From the NCBI RefSeq assembly GCF_022539665.2, contig NC_081340.1:4588001-4652000 (forward strand): DNA of 64,000 nt, written 5' to 3'. Under the pieces are notes generated by a model. The model searched no databases. It saw nothing but the letters and a program-made list of their open reading frames with translations, and was not told the origin of the DNA. Within the stretch, counting starts at the first letter, position 1. Every line of letters starts with the position of its first letter. This stretch comes from Daphnia carinata. Taxonomy: Eukaryota > Arthropoda > Branchiopoda > Diplostraca > Daphniidae. Position numbers and translations under genes: made by a program. This document shows, piece after piece, positions 25,349 to 35,985 of the stretch.

Positions 25349-25998
25349 ATGGGTGGGGTCAACCAAAGTCCTCCAGCGTATTGCGAGTATACATATTCTG
25401 AACCAACAACTTCCGGCTGTGATTCTGCCAGCAAAAGCGGAGCTTTAACTCCCGTAAGTATTTGAGTTTGTTAGTTGCGAATTGGCAGTTCTGCAGATCT
25501 AAAACATCGATTTGTTTCGTTTTTCCTAGATAAGCGAACATCATTACGACGTTCCGCACTTGGTGAGCCCATCGCCGCCTCCGTTTCCTTCCGGATTGAA
25601 CTTGATGTCAACGCCCGATGGCGAACCGCCCATAAGCTTGATGTCTCTGGCCAGTAGTCCACGGCCTCAAGCAACAATACTAGCGTGGAAAAGACGCCAC
25701 ATTCGGAACAAAGTCTCAGCTCTACCCTGTCGTCATCATGTAAAATTCATTTGAATTTCTCGTATTTTTATTCTGCTTCGTTTTTCTTTAGTTAACTAAA
25801 TGTTTTATTTATTTATTTTTTTCCCCCTTTTTCATTGGTTTCGTTTAGCAACTTCAGGTTCTGCTTATGATGTCGACACGCTTCCATCGCCTTCGTCTAT
25901 TCGACCATTGCCCGGCAGTAGCACGATACTACCTGCTAATGAAGTCGGATGCGTCACTATGGCTACTGTGACTTCTGCCGGTTCTAGCAAGGGATTTT
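25349..25998 (+). pseudogene. Ser/Pro-rich exons with a frame break, unidentified
   Basis: Three exon-like blocks follow one another in phase: 25349-25453 (MGGVNQSPPAYCEYTYSEPT, ends CCC|GTAAGT), 25530-25739 (ISEHHYDVPHLV to LASSPRP, then a +1 break near 25666, then NNTSVEKTPHSEQSLSSTLS, ends T|GTAAAA), and from 25849 (TSGSAYDVDTLPSPSSIRPL onward). Junction phases agree except for the internal break. The last block runs into a vasa-like Gly-rich/zinc-knuckle segment after another frame slip, so this may be the N-terminus of the vasa relic or a separate decayed gene. I do not recognise the Ser/Pro-rich protein. Confidence 0.4.
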
Positions 25999-27545
25999 CC
26001 ACAAGGAGGAGGCATTGGTGGCAGCAAGTGTTACAGTGCAAACATCAGTTGTCTCTTCACAAAAATATATTATGTTACAGTATTCATTGTTTTACCCCAG
26101 TGTCATGAAGCTGGCCACACCTCGAAAGGCTGCCCTAATCTATTCAGTGAATTGACGGAAGATGGAAAGCCGCGTGAGCAATACATTCCGGAAGCTGTGA
26201 TATACGATGAAAAGGAACTGAATAAGGGCATCATCTGTGGGGAACGCTTTAACAATTTTGTTAAAGTTGTCCTTCAGGTAAGCCATTTCTCGAAACTGTA
26301 TTTTATGATTTAAAAATATCTATTGGGTTTGCTTTAGATTACAGGAAAAGATGTACCTCAATACTTAACACCATTCGAAGAAGCCGGCCTGTGTCAACTA
26401 CTAAACCAACACCTGTTCAGAAAGCTTCAGTTGCAGGTATTCTTGCCAAAAGAGATTTAATTGCTTGTGCTGTCACGGGCTCCGGTAAAGCGGTAATCCA
26501 ATTAATTAACGCTGTGTAATTTTTAAACCTTGATGCCCTCGTACTGACTTGATTCAAATGGGTCGGTATGAACTGGGTAAATTGAAGTAAAAGTAATTTT
26601 GAGTGGGCACGCCAGTAATTGCGACTACCAAAAGGTCCAATTGCATCACTACTCAACAAACCCTTCGTGATATTCGTTGATTAAGTCATCTAAAATTTTA
26701 CATTTTTTCATGCAGGCGTCGTACTTGGTACCGGTTTTGAACATATTGTTAGAACAAGGTGTTGCTGGTGCGTCTCATGCCATGGGGCAAAAGCCAGAAG
26801 TTGTAATTGTCGCACCCACTCGTGAATTGGCCATTCAAATTCACCGCGAAGCGTGTAAATTCTCCTGCAGTTCAGTTTTAAAGTTTGTGATTATATATGG
26901 AGGAACTGTCACGAGCCATCAACGGTCAAATCTTCAAGCTGGGTGCAATATTCTTGTCGCGACCGCGGGGCGATTCAAGGATTTTCTCGACGGTGGAGTA
27001 TATGACTTCTCAGGGGTCAGGTTTTAAATTTTGGACGAAGCTGATCGAATTGTCAACCATCCAACGATGAATCCGAAAGTATGTTCTCGATTGCTTTTGA
27101 GTATGAGATTCGACTGATGTAATACTATTTGTTTCTCTGTAGGGAATCCGTCGTGTTGTATATTTTCGGCTACATTCCCAGATGAAGTAGAAGCGCTGGC
27201 TGCGACGTACATGGAAGACTACATCTTCGTCACAACAGGCATTGTCGGTGGCACCAATCCGGATGTTGAACAGTGGTTTTTTCAGTGCTCGAAAAGAGAT
27301 AAGAGAGCTAAGCTGATCGAAGTTTTACAAGATCTCGGTGATGCCAAGACTATCGTTTTTGTCGACAGCAAAAAGACGGCGGATTTCGTCGCTGCATTCT
27401 CGTGCAATAACAACTTACAAGTAAGAATCAAAACTGTTGGAATTGGGCAAAGTGTCTTAACTTTAAATGTCTAGTCTACCAGCATCCATGGTGAGCGTCA
27501 ACGAAAATCGTAAATGTCTCTTCCGAAGCGTCTGTCAGAAAAATA
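25999..27545 (+). pseudogene. vas: Relic of a vasa-type DEAD-box RNA helicase
   Basis: Blocks in vasa order: Gly-rich lead and split zinc knuckle (SKCY before 26036; CHEAGHTSKGCPN at 26101), exon 26101-26277; 26338-26492 with DVPQYLTPFEEAGL, then a jump in frame and loss of residues before Q-motif KPTPVQK and Walker A VTGSGKA (normally TGSGKT); 26716-27078 with APTRELAIQIHREA, YGGT, ATAGR, an in-frame TAA at 27025-27027 immediately before ILDEADRI; 27143-27420 with FSATFPDEV, GIVGG, DVEQ, DKRAKL, TIVFVDSKKTADF; 27475-27513 with TSIHGERQ then a stop. Motifs V and VI (ARGLD, HRIGRTGR) are absent. Short GT-AG introns persist, so this is a duplicated, not retrotransposed, copy. It cannot encode an active germline helicase. 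Confidence 0.88.
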
Positions 27546-27655
27546 TGCTAGCAATCAACTCACGAATCATGGAAGGTATGAAATATATATATATGAATTA
27601 AGAGTTTTTATGCCTAATGGTGTTTTACTGTCTTATTATAGATGAACAATAAAAG

Positions 27656-28278
27656 CCGATGTCGAGGTGACGAAGAAAACAACACGTCGAGGTGCTGTCA
27701 AACGTGTCTCCGTTCCGGAGAAGGAAGCGCCGGAAGGCAAAAGGCGTCGTGGTGAAACGAAAGCCAATAAATACGTTGCTGGATTGGATGATGTAGAAAT
27801 GTTAGACGAAGGCAAAGGACACGCTGCCGACATCCACGCCAATCACATGCCAGATGAACCGGAGGCGAACAATGGATCGCCAGTCACATCCGTCAAAAGT
27901 GGACGATCTACTCGCGCAAAGGGCGCACTCAAAGTTCATTTTGACGTGGCCGAAACGGCGCATTCGCCAGTCAGATCCACCAGTTCGGCGCGGACGACGG
28001 CTTCACCGGCCGAGAAGAAACTCTCTGTCCAGCTGGAACGCGACCCCGACATTGAGATTTTGGCCGCTACAGCCAAAGAAGAGGAAGAGAAAGCACCGGC
28101 CGCCAAACGTTCACGACAAAAGAAGGGCCCGGCAGTATCTGCCGCAACAATGACGGATGAACCTCCGGCCGTGCCGGCCACGAAACGGACACGTGATGGC
28201 AAGAAAACAACTAGCGAACCTGAGCTTGTTAAGGAGGATACCTCATCGCCACCACCTCGACGTACTAGAAACATCTAA
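27656..28278 (+). CDS. Orphan 3' exon of a basic, disordered nuclear-type protein
   Basis: A clean 207-codon frame ends at TAA 28276-28278. It is rich in Lys, Arg, Ala, Glu and Pro, with several basic clusters that resemble nuclear-localisation signals (GKRRRGE, KRSRQKK, KRTRDGK, PPPRRTRNI). No folded domain is recognised. The only in-phase acceptor is ataaaag at 27655. The better acceptor at 27641 puts a stop directly in frame. There is no in-frame ATG near the start, so upstream exons are required, yet the preceding bases belong to the vasa relic. It may be the last exon of a displaced or rearranged gene that has not yet decayed, or the tail of a live gene whose body was lost here. Its GC content looks higher than that of its neighbours. 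Confidence 0.45.
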
Positions 28279-29587
28279 CAGCAAGACCCATCAATGAATT
28301 ACCTATTTTGTTTTTCTTTTGTTTTACCCATAATTTTTTACCCATTGAATAATTTGTTCACATATCGGATTCTATTCTGCTTTTGGGTTCACTTCTGTAC
28401 CTCTTTCCCCAAGTTGACCTCATTACGTGTTCCTATCCATGCGTTGAGGCTCACTTGATTATAATTTTTTGTTCTTTAAATTTTGTGTCCAATTTTCATT
28501 CTGAGCGACGCCCAAATAATTTTGAAGAAATACAGATTTTGGTATGGTTGGTTAAGTATTTCACAGTTGGCACGGATTTGTGTGTGTGTGTGTTACTGAT
28601 GTTGGTGGACCTACTGCGCGAGAGCCGCAACATGAATTTATCTTTCCCAACAATACATAAGTTACCATTGTAAACCCGAAAGAGAACCAGCCATCTCTTT
28701 GTTTTAATTTGGTTTTTGCATAGCATCTTCCTGTGCGAGAGAAAGCTAAAAAGTTGTGTCTTAAATTTAATTCGCCGCCTATTTTGAAATATGTGGCAAC
28801 GTTGCTTGAGTTTTGTGAACCGCCACCAGTCGCCATTTGATAGTTCATTGTCGTGTGTGAAACATGTGGTGTGCATCTGACGGGCGAAATACTGGACACA
28901 TCAGGTAGCAATGGTAAAGTAATACTTGAGTGAATGTTTCGCCAAGAAAACATTGTTAACCAAAGACATTGATTCTAATTCTAACAAAAACATTGTTCCA
29001 CAAGAAACTTTAATTTGAGAATACCTAACGATATTTGAAACTCCTTTTCAAATTACAAAATGAAAGGCACATTATTAAGAAGAAACTAAGAAGTAATTCT
29101 TTTCATGCTGAGTCATTGTTTGTTTGTTTCTAAATTTTAGGGAATATCACAAGTTGTGAACAAGATGTGGTGCCTTGGCCCTCATTCTCTCATCTCCATG
29201 CCAGATGGCCATTAAGAAGGATCATAAATGTGTGGCAATATCATTCTTCCATATTCCACTATTGTATTATTCTTTGCCATTATTTTCATCTCATACCATC
29301 AACACAAGAAGAATTTATTTGCTTGCTATCATGGATGGTAACTCATGTCCTTAAAAGTAAGCACGACAGGCACATTGAGATAATGGTTATTGCTGCCTTC
29401 TTGCTTTTTAAAAAAGGCATCAAGCCAAACTGCTCAACCATGCAGTTAGGCTTTGTCCTTTTTTTTAAAATTAAAATTAATGAAATAAAACAAAGCTTGT
29501 CATTTCAATCATTTCAGGATTGTGGAGACAAACATTGTGGTTCCAGCGGTTTCCTTAGTTAGGCAAGTCGTTTAATAATGCTTGATG
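28279..29587. other. Spacer, no supported gene
   Basis: AT-rich, with a short TG run near 28579-28591. Plus-strand frames at 29167-29562 and minus-strand frames at 28496-28953 lack splice or composition support. Confidence 0.4.
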
Positions 29588-29886
29588 TTACAACTGTTTT
29601 AAATTATTTTTAATTAAAATTTTTTTATTCATGACATTTGCAGGTTCTGAGCAGTGAGAAATGATGGTTGCTGATGTAGAGTTTTGTAACGGTGGACCCC
29701 ACAGTCTATGACAGAAACAAGTAGGACAGAAAATTCCATCTTCATCACTAACAAAAGAAAAAGGGAGGTTTGAATTTTAAGATTAGGTTACAAACAAAAC
29801 AACAATAAAACCATTTGCTGATACTACCTTTCATACATTGTTATCACAAATAGGAGCAGTACATATTGGCAGCCATGTAGCTTTGT
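29588..29886 (-). CDS. Possible Cys-containing exons, unknown
   Basis: On the minus strand an exon-like block at about 29828-29886 (HGCQYVLLLFVITMYE, donor AAAG|GTAGTA) joins in phase to 29588-29746 (acceptor cttttgttag), giving SDEDGIFCPTCFCHRLWGPP and a stop at 29588. The FCPTCFCH cluster suggests a zinc-binding end. No family is recognised. It could be a transposase or zinc-finger fragment. Confidence 0.25.
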
Positions 29887-29989
29887 AGTTGCTTCGAATA
29901 ATTTTTTCCCTTGTCTGGTGATTGGTTGGTAATTTTGCCCATTCTATTGTTAACTTTTTTCTCTAGGTTAATGCTATAAAACATTTATT

Positions 29990-30407
29990 TTAGGACTTTG
30001 AATACCTCCTATCCTTATAGCCATGGAACATTTGACATTGACTCCATTTACACTTGCAGAAACAAAAACGAACATATTTGCAACAAGTATTTTTTGTGAC
30101 TATGAAACAGAAAATTGTGAATTTTTTAAGTACCTTTATTTTGAAGACATCTAGAGGAGGAATTGCTTGTTACTGAGTACTCTACTGAACTGTCAATTTG
30201 TTCGTTGTCAGGGGGCTATATCGAGTTTGGTTGCCATAATAATGGTTGCCTCGCGAATTGGAAATGCTTTACCGAATTCCAGGATATCGCCAAGTGTGCC
30301 ATATTGTCATAATCGTTTTCCTCCTTAGGATGGTTACCAATGTGCAGTTGAATTCTAAAAGGTAAAAGCACAAGTTCTTGGTGAAAACTTGTTGTGCAGC
30401 ATACCAC
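29990..30407 (-). CDS. Possible Cys-rich protein, three exons, partial
   Basis: Minus-strand blocks 30273-30407, 30134-30215 and 29990-30099 join at GT-AG junctions in consistent phase (TCG|GTAAAG; AAAG|GTACTT; acceptors gatatag and gtttcatag). The C-terminal block reads KNTCCKYVRFCFCKCKWSQC, followed by GYKDRRYSKS and a stop. This Cys density suggests metal binding or disulfides. The 5' end is undefined. It lies next to a tandem duplication and may be a remnant of a mobile element or a decaying gene. Confidence 0.3.
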
Positions 30408-30456
30408 GCCATTAATAGCTTACTGAAAAGTTCTGGTTACTTTCTGCTTTGTTTCC

Positions 30457-31313
30457 AGGTTTTGTTTGATATGCTATATTTAAAGAACTGATGTTGGCAC
30501 CAGCTTGATGGGAAAAAGTCATTTCCAATGTGGTAAGAGATTTATCTAGAATTGCATTAACATTCTAATTTAACACGAGAAATTTTCTAGGGCACGGAAA
30601 CTTGGATTTATTTGGTGATAGTCAGATGATTTTCCTGAAGTTGCAGTTTGAAATAACCTTTCAAAGCCTAAACTCATCTTTGTAGAAAGGGACTTGTAAG
30701 TAAACAAGAAGCATTTTCTGCTTTTTTCCTAACTATATCTAACCTACATAATTTTCTGTTCAATAGTTAATGTTGTTTTTTGTTTTTTTAATAAAGGTGA
30801 GAAGTAACGTTGGCTCTGTAAATGTTCTTGGTTTGGGGCAAGACGTTGAATAAATTGTGATGATTGGATGGACAACATGGAATTCCTACAGATTTTGTTT
30901 GATATGCTGTATTTAAAGAACTGATGTTGGCACCAGCTTGATGGGAAAAAGTCATTTCCAATGTGGTAGGAGATTTGTCTAGAATTGCATTAACATTGTA
31001 ATTAAACACGAGAAATTTTCTAGGGCACAGGGAAACTTGGATTTATTTGGTAATAGAGTCGGATGGTTTTCCTGAAGTTGCAGTTTGAAATAACCTTTCA
31101 AAGCCTGAACTCATCTTCGTAGAAAGGGACTTGTAAGTAAACAAGAAGCTTTTTTGCTAACTATATCTAACCTACATAATTTTCTGTTCAATAGTTAATG
31201 TTTTTTTTTTTTAATAAAGGTGAGAAGTAACGCTGGCTCTGTAAATGTTCTTGGTTTGGGGCAAGACGTTGAATAAATTGTGATGATTGGATGGACAACA
31301 CGGAATTCCTACA
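30457..31313 (+). repeat. Tandem direct duplication, two copies of about 430 bp
   Basis: The block 30457-30890 is repeated at 30890-31313 with an offset of 433 bases. Both copies begin near ttttgtttgatatgct, share the string gaactgatgttggcacc and end gacaaca(t/c)ggaattcctaca. Differences are scattered substitutions and small indels, including a shorter T run in copy 2, so the duplication is recent but not new. No coding content is evident. Orientation is arbitrary. Confidence 0.9.
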
Positions 31314-31740
31314 CTTTATTCATATTCCCCAAACGGTATTTAAAATTCAAAAATTGAAGTGCATATCTGGGCTCCCTTCCTTTCCGTAGCCCCGTTTCCC
31401 CTTGACTCGTAATAAGCCCGTAGGGGGTCATGCCCCTACTGTACGGTATATTTAAAAATAACATATACCGAGGTTTGGAGGGCTCTGGCCGGAAAGGGGA
31501 CGTGGGCTGGCCGCTTAGTCCGATGATGTGTTCACGGAGGGCGACGTGGCTACCCACAAATCCGAACTAAAGGTTAATCGCTCCAGTAAAAATGTTCCAT
31601 ATCTTCGGCTCTTCTTCCGGCTTCTCTTAGCCAATCACCGGGTAATCTCCCCGGTGGGTCAACAAGGCAGTGTCTCCCCCTGCCTGGGTTGACGGCAACT
31701 TTTGAAAGGGCTATTGTGCCTTTTTAAAGTTGCAAAATTA
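31313..31740. repeat. Hairpin-rich unit of unknown type
   Basis: A run of at least five perfect or near-perfect inverted repeats in about 320 bases: GTAGGGG/CCCCTAC (31420-31439), CGGTATAT/ATATACCG (31444-31470), CACCGGG/CCCGGTG (31636-31656), GTCAAC+AGGCAG/CTGCCT+GTTGAC (31658-31693), and GCAACTTT+AAAGG/CCTTT+AAAGTTGC (31695-31733). It has higher GC than its flanks. A minus-strand 82-codon frame covers 31309-31557 but has no recognisable family. Confidence 0.6.
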
Positions 31741-32045
31741 ATTCTAGTGTGCAGAGAATTGTCAATAAAATTTTTTTTATAAAATATTTTTTGAAAAATT
31801 TTGTCTTTCATTGCCTGTGTTCGCTGTGTTTACAGATTACATTTGTCAACTTTTTTTTTTTTTTAGCCTGCTCAATTCACCTTTATTGTTTTTGCCACCT
31901 TCAATGGTAAGCATTGTTTTTATTGGTTATTTATCTGTAAGTACCCAATTAATATTTATTACGCTCTTTGAATAGTTCAACTTAGATTCAAGTAACAACG
32001 TGTAATGCATGGATGTTTTCTGAAGTAATTTTGTATTTTATTTTA

Positions 32046-32111
32046 CTCGTATGGGAACCGATCCCCAGACATTCAGCGTGCAACGCCGATGCTCTAACAT
32101 TGAGCCACGAG
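32046..32111 (-). repeat. tRNA-like sequence (pseudo-tRNA or SINE head)
   Basis: Read on the minus strand, it starts CTCGTGGCTCAATGTTAGAG, an A-box-like D arm. An anticodon-like hairpin follows (TCGGC, loop GTTGCAC, GCTGA; anticodon UGC by position), and it closes with ACGAG pairing to the first five bases. The T arm reads GGGATCGGTTCCC rather than the canonical TTC loop, so a working tRNA is unlikely. Confidence 0.5.
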
Positions 32112-32212
32112 ATATATCTAACTTTTCGTATTATCACATATACTATGTTGTCGTCTAGGCTGTTTGTGCAGTCTTGCACAACTATATGTTTATCTTTCTA
32201 CAGTTTTCATAA

Positions 32213-32280
32213 GGTCCATAGCTTTGTGGTAGGGCCTTTAGCTGCGATACGTGTTACCCTGGGTTCAAACCTCAGTAGAT
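32213..32280 (+). repeat. tRNA-like sequence, head-to-head with the previous one
   Basis: The plus strand has an A-box-like TAGCTTTGTGGTAGGGC and a B-box GGGTTCAAACC at tRNA-like spacing. The acceptor stem does not pair well. About 100 bases separate its head from the head of the minus-strand copy at 32046-32111. Confidence 0.45.
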
Positions 32281-32418
32281 GTATATAATTGAAGCAGAAT
32301 AAATGTAGAAAAGACTATTGCAGCATTGCATTTTAATTCGAAGTGTAAATGTAAGTCCGTGGAAGGTGAGACAACAAAAACGATTTCACACTACTTGCTT
32401 TTGTAATTATTACTTACC

Positions 32419-32497
32419 TATACATTAGCTGACATAGGGATTGAACCACAGACTTCTTGTGTCGCAAGCCAGCATGCTACTGTTATGCCATATCTGC
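32419..32497 (-). repeat. tRNA-derived SINE-like copy
   Basis: The minus strand reads an A-box-like ATGGCATAACAGTAGCATGC, a B-box GGTTCAATCCC and the tail TATGTCAGCTAATGTATAG. The tail recurs in the plus-strand copy at 32591-32668, so both belong to one family. Confidence 0.55.
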
Positions 32498-32590
32498 TCT
32501 TGATAATTTTCATTTAGGATTGTGATACCTATATAGATATGCAATTCACATTAGCTTATTATTGAATGCACATTAGTTATTTACAAGTTC

Positions 32591-32668
32591 ATGGTTGGAA
32601 TAATGGTATAGCGTGTGGTTGTCACGCTAGAATACTAGGGTTCGATCCCCATGTCAGCTAATGTATAG
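32591..32668 (+). repeat. tRNA-derived SINE-like copy, inverted partner
   Basis: The plus strand has AATGGTATAGCG, an AGCGTG/CACGCT hairpin, a B-box GGGTTCGATCC and the tail CATGTCAGCTAATGTATAG shared with the copy at 32419-32497. The two heads face each other about 95 bases apart. Confidence 0.55.
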
Positions 32669-32804
32669 CGAAATAATAAATACAAAAGTAAATAGTGTAA
32701 AAACGTTTTTATTGTCCCTCCTTCCACCCACATATCCACCACTTTTACATACATTTCATAACACAGTACACAATATACAATACATACACAAATACACTTA
32801 AAAC

Positions 32805-33119
32805 TAACCCGTTGGCTGCCACGCCACCTATCTACAATAGCTACTGTCGCTATCAAAGGGATAGCGACCAAGGGGGCCGGGTGGGCCGGGCTGAGACGGC
32901 GATGAGACCTTTACGGAAATGCACATCCCAGGTCTACATCGCCGTCTCGATCAAGGGATTCCCTATGGTGCATTGCCTTTGGGGCCATTCGGCCAATCTT
33001 GGGCAGTGGCGCTGCACCACCCCATGGCAGATAGACCATGGAGCAGAACAGCGCGGCCCGTCCCTGTCAAGCTACAAAAAAAAGGGGATCAAAGTGGGTG
33101 GGTGGCAGCCAACGGGTTA
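32805..33119. mobile_element. Inverted-repeat (MITE/foldback-like) element, 315 bp
   Basis: The ends are perfect inverted repeats of 18 bases (TAACCCGTTGGCTGCCAC at the left, its complement at 33102-33119), extending further with an indel. Inside are a perfect 9-bp hairpin GTCGCTATC/GATAGCGAC (32846-32868) and a long stem, GAGACGGCGATG with AGACCT paired to AGGTCT with CATCGCCGTCTC (32893-32948). No clear target-site duplication is seen. It is too short for a transposase. Confidence 0.6.
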
Positions 33120-33210
33120 ACTTGCAAGACATAATACAACATAAAACAAAACACAACCATACCACGAAGACGAGGCGACCACGAGGTGACGAAGAGGCGA
33201 TAACGGAGGC

Positions 33211-33623
33211 GAAGACGGCATGGCCACGAGGCGAAGACAGGACGACGGGCGAGGCGAAGAAGGGGCGACTGGCGAGGCGAAGTCGGGACGACGGGCGAGG
33301 CGAAGTCGGGACGACGGGCGAGGCGAAGTCGGGACGACGGGCGAGGCGAAGTCGGGACGACGGGCGAGGCGAAGTCGGGACGACGGGCGAGGCGAAGTCG
33401 GGACGACGGGCGAGGCGAAGTCGGGACGACGGGCGAGGCGAAGTCGGGACGACGGGCGAGGCGAAGTCGGGACGACGGGCGAGGCGAAGTCGGGACGACG
33501 GGCGAGGCGAAGTCGGGACGACGGGCGAGGCGAAGTCGGGACGACGGGCGAGGCGAAGTCGGGACGACGGGCGAGGCGAAGTCGGGACGACGGGCGAGGC
33601 GAAGTCGGGACGACGGGCGTGGC
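33211..33623. repeat. 23-bp CpG-rich minisatellite, about 18 copies
   Basis: Fifteen units from 33279 follow at exact 23-base steps, the last with one change (cgtggc). Two variant 23-base units and a 22-base unit precede them. The consensus begins gaagtcgggacgacgggcga and ends ggc, with five CpG sites per unit. Since 23 is not a multiple of three, the array cycles through frames every 69 bases and is open on both strands. The long Arg/Gly/Asp-rich frames across it are therefore a repeat artefact, not a gene. Confidence 0.95.
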
Positions 33624-35985
33624 GAAGACGAAGAAGGCTTTGTTCTAAATCGTAAAAGTAAAGAAAAAGAGCTAGTTAGTGGGAAATATAAGATTGTTGT
33701 TGTAACCAAACGTTGAAGGCAATTTGACTTACTTCTGCTGTCCGATGGCTAGAAAGACTGTAGGGCCAGCAAATAGGCAGCAGACGGCTAAGAGTTGGCA
33801 ATTCTATGGTTGAATGTTCAATTTAAATAAAAAAGCAAACTATATGAGGCACAAGAGAAATTTAAAATACCAGTAGAAATTGTGTTGAGGTACATGTATG
33901 TGTCCGTTGGTAGGCTAAGTAGAGATTACAACTGCCAAAATGAGTGTCATTACAGTTGACACTGCAACGAAGATGAATATGGTGCACCACTCAGATCACG
34001 ATTGACAGGAGACCATGAGTGGTTAAGGAGTAGAAGAACGATATTATGGTATTCCTACCCATAGGATTTGCATCTTTGGTGACATTCCTCAACGGGAAGT
34101 ATTCTTTACAAATGAAGTTTCATGAGCTAAACCTTAAAAGCAAAATCCGTCAATGAGATTCTGATAACAAAACACTAGTATTATACCTCTCAATGAGCAC
34201 TGGTATAGTTTGATGTATGCAACGTAGTAGATTGCTAATAGTTTTTTGGATTGGCAGCTGGCATAGGTGATTACAAGATATGTACCATAAACACCAAGCA
34301 TTCTGTGGGCTTCACTTCCAAAACACACTCGGGGTTGAAAACGAACAGAAGCACCGTTAGATTTTCTTGAGTTTTCCATTGGAATATGACATATTTAACA
34401 GAAACTTTCGAACACAGCTTTCACCGCTCCCATATAGTCAGCAAGTAAATAGTGGCACAGCAGCGTCATCTTGTTTTCCAATTAACAACCGAAAAATTCA
34501 TCAAAATTGAAAGTCTTGCTTTTTTGAGACGGGAACTGCACTGATGTGAACTCTTTAAACATACTTTTAGAGCGTGAATCCCCACCCCCATATTGGCTAC
34601 TACCATTTCAATTTTAACAAATACAGCGACCAAAACTACGAACGGCATTTTAAAAATATAGCGATTTAACATGTTTTTGAGCCCGATTTTTTCACTTTCT
34701 TTTATTTATTTATCCAAAAACCTAGATATTTCTCGGAAAATACATGATTTGGGTTCACAGTTCAACAAGGATGCTGATTGCGCTTCACACACATCTAGAA
34801 ATTTCGCAAGTTGACGTATCCCTGGATTGTTAGCTAGTCAACACCTGTATGGTAATACACTTCTTTTTTTGAACAGCTGCAATGGTATTTCGGTTATAAG
34901 CTCCACGGCAAAATTTCTCCACTGAGACAAGCACGCCAATTGTGCGTTATCTTGTGCCTATTTTCAATTAAATGGATACGACGTCACTTTTCTGCTCGGA
35001 AGAGCTCACTTTGGCCTGGAATATTGTTTTGAATGGTGTAATTAGTATACATTGCATACATTAGATTGAATCAATTACTTTTTGGCATACGTTCTTTAAT
35101 TGTGTGAGGCTGCCAAATCGTCGACAGGCGGTATCTAAAGGAGGAAATCAGCTAAGAGCTTGCGGACTCATCAATAAATGCAAAACTATTAAAAAATTAT
35201 AAAGATAGCCTGAAACCAAATTGTAAAGAAAATTTAATTTTAGTTTCCAGCACTCCGGTACAGGTATCATCGTCAACGTAGGCGCAGGTGATTTTTCCAT
35301 GTTCATTGTATCAGGTCACCAACTTCTACTAGATGAGTCAAGAGGAAATGAGGTTACACGAACAGAAAATTAACCATACAATTCAACTGATAGATAAGAA
35401 TACCATGATGCGTGGAAGTAAAATACACCACATCACAACTGTTAAAACTGTCGGAACATTCACCACCCATGCAAAACATTTTCTGATTCATTAATGTTCA
35501 TCACCTAGCCTATACCAAGAAAACCAAACACAATTAGTGCGGAACATTTTGCTGATGAGAGTTAACATATACCTGACAAATTTACTGCAGACCAGCAATT
35601 CCTGATGGACTCCCACACAACATTCCAGATAAGCAAAACAGTAGTAATTACTTAACAAACATCTTGCAATAGTGGTAAATATAATGCAGTAACTGGTATA
35701 TATAACATCTCACATGAACAACAAATGTGAACGGAACCATTTGAAAATGAAGTAAACAATTTCAAAAATTAATTTGCACAAAAAGGATTTTTAATCATTC
35801 CAACTACCATAATTTTTTTGGTACTGAGCCTCCGTCAATTTTCTTTCCCAATTCCAATTATAATTACGAATCTGCCTTTAGAAAAACAAAACAAGAATCA
35901 GTAAAAATTCTTGGCAATCGAATTACGTAAAACTGTGGAATCCTAGAGACATAATATTTTGCAAACTCTTCGAATCCCTTGAAAG
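33624..35985. other. Unassigned AT-rich stretch
   Basis: Several minus-strand open blocks (33734-33796; 34134-34379; 34466-34672; 35816-35880) have plausible splice edges but no family match and no consistent phase. Some may be further decayed exons of the USP relic to the right. No gene is claimed. Confidence 0.3.

Noticed and set aside
31309-31557. Minus-strand 82-codon frame
   Set aside because: It covers hairpin-rich repeat DNA, has no splice sites or family, and probably reflects element structure.
32046-32111. Functional tRNA-Ala gene
   Set aside because: The anticodon hairpin and acceptor pairing are good, but the T arm lacks the canonical TTC loop and the D arm is irregular, so it is treated as tRNA-like.
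33038-33709. Long Arg/Gly/Asp-rich and Ser/Pro-rich frames of over 200 codons on both strands
   Set aside because: They are reading frames across the 23-bp minisatellite, with a 69-base superperiod. There is no start context or splice support.
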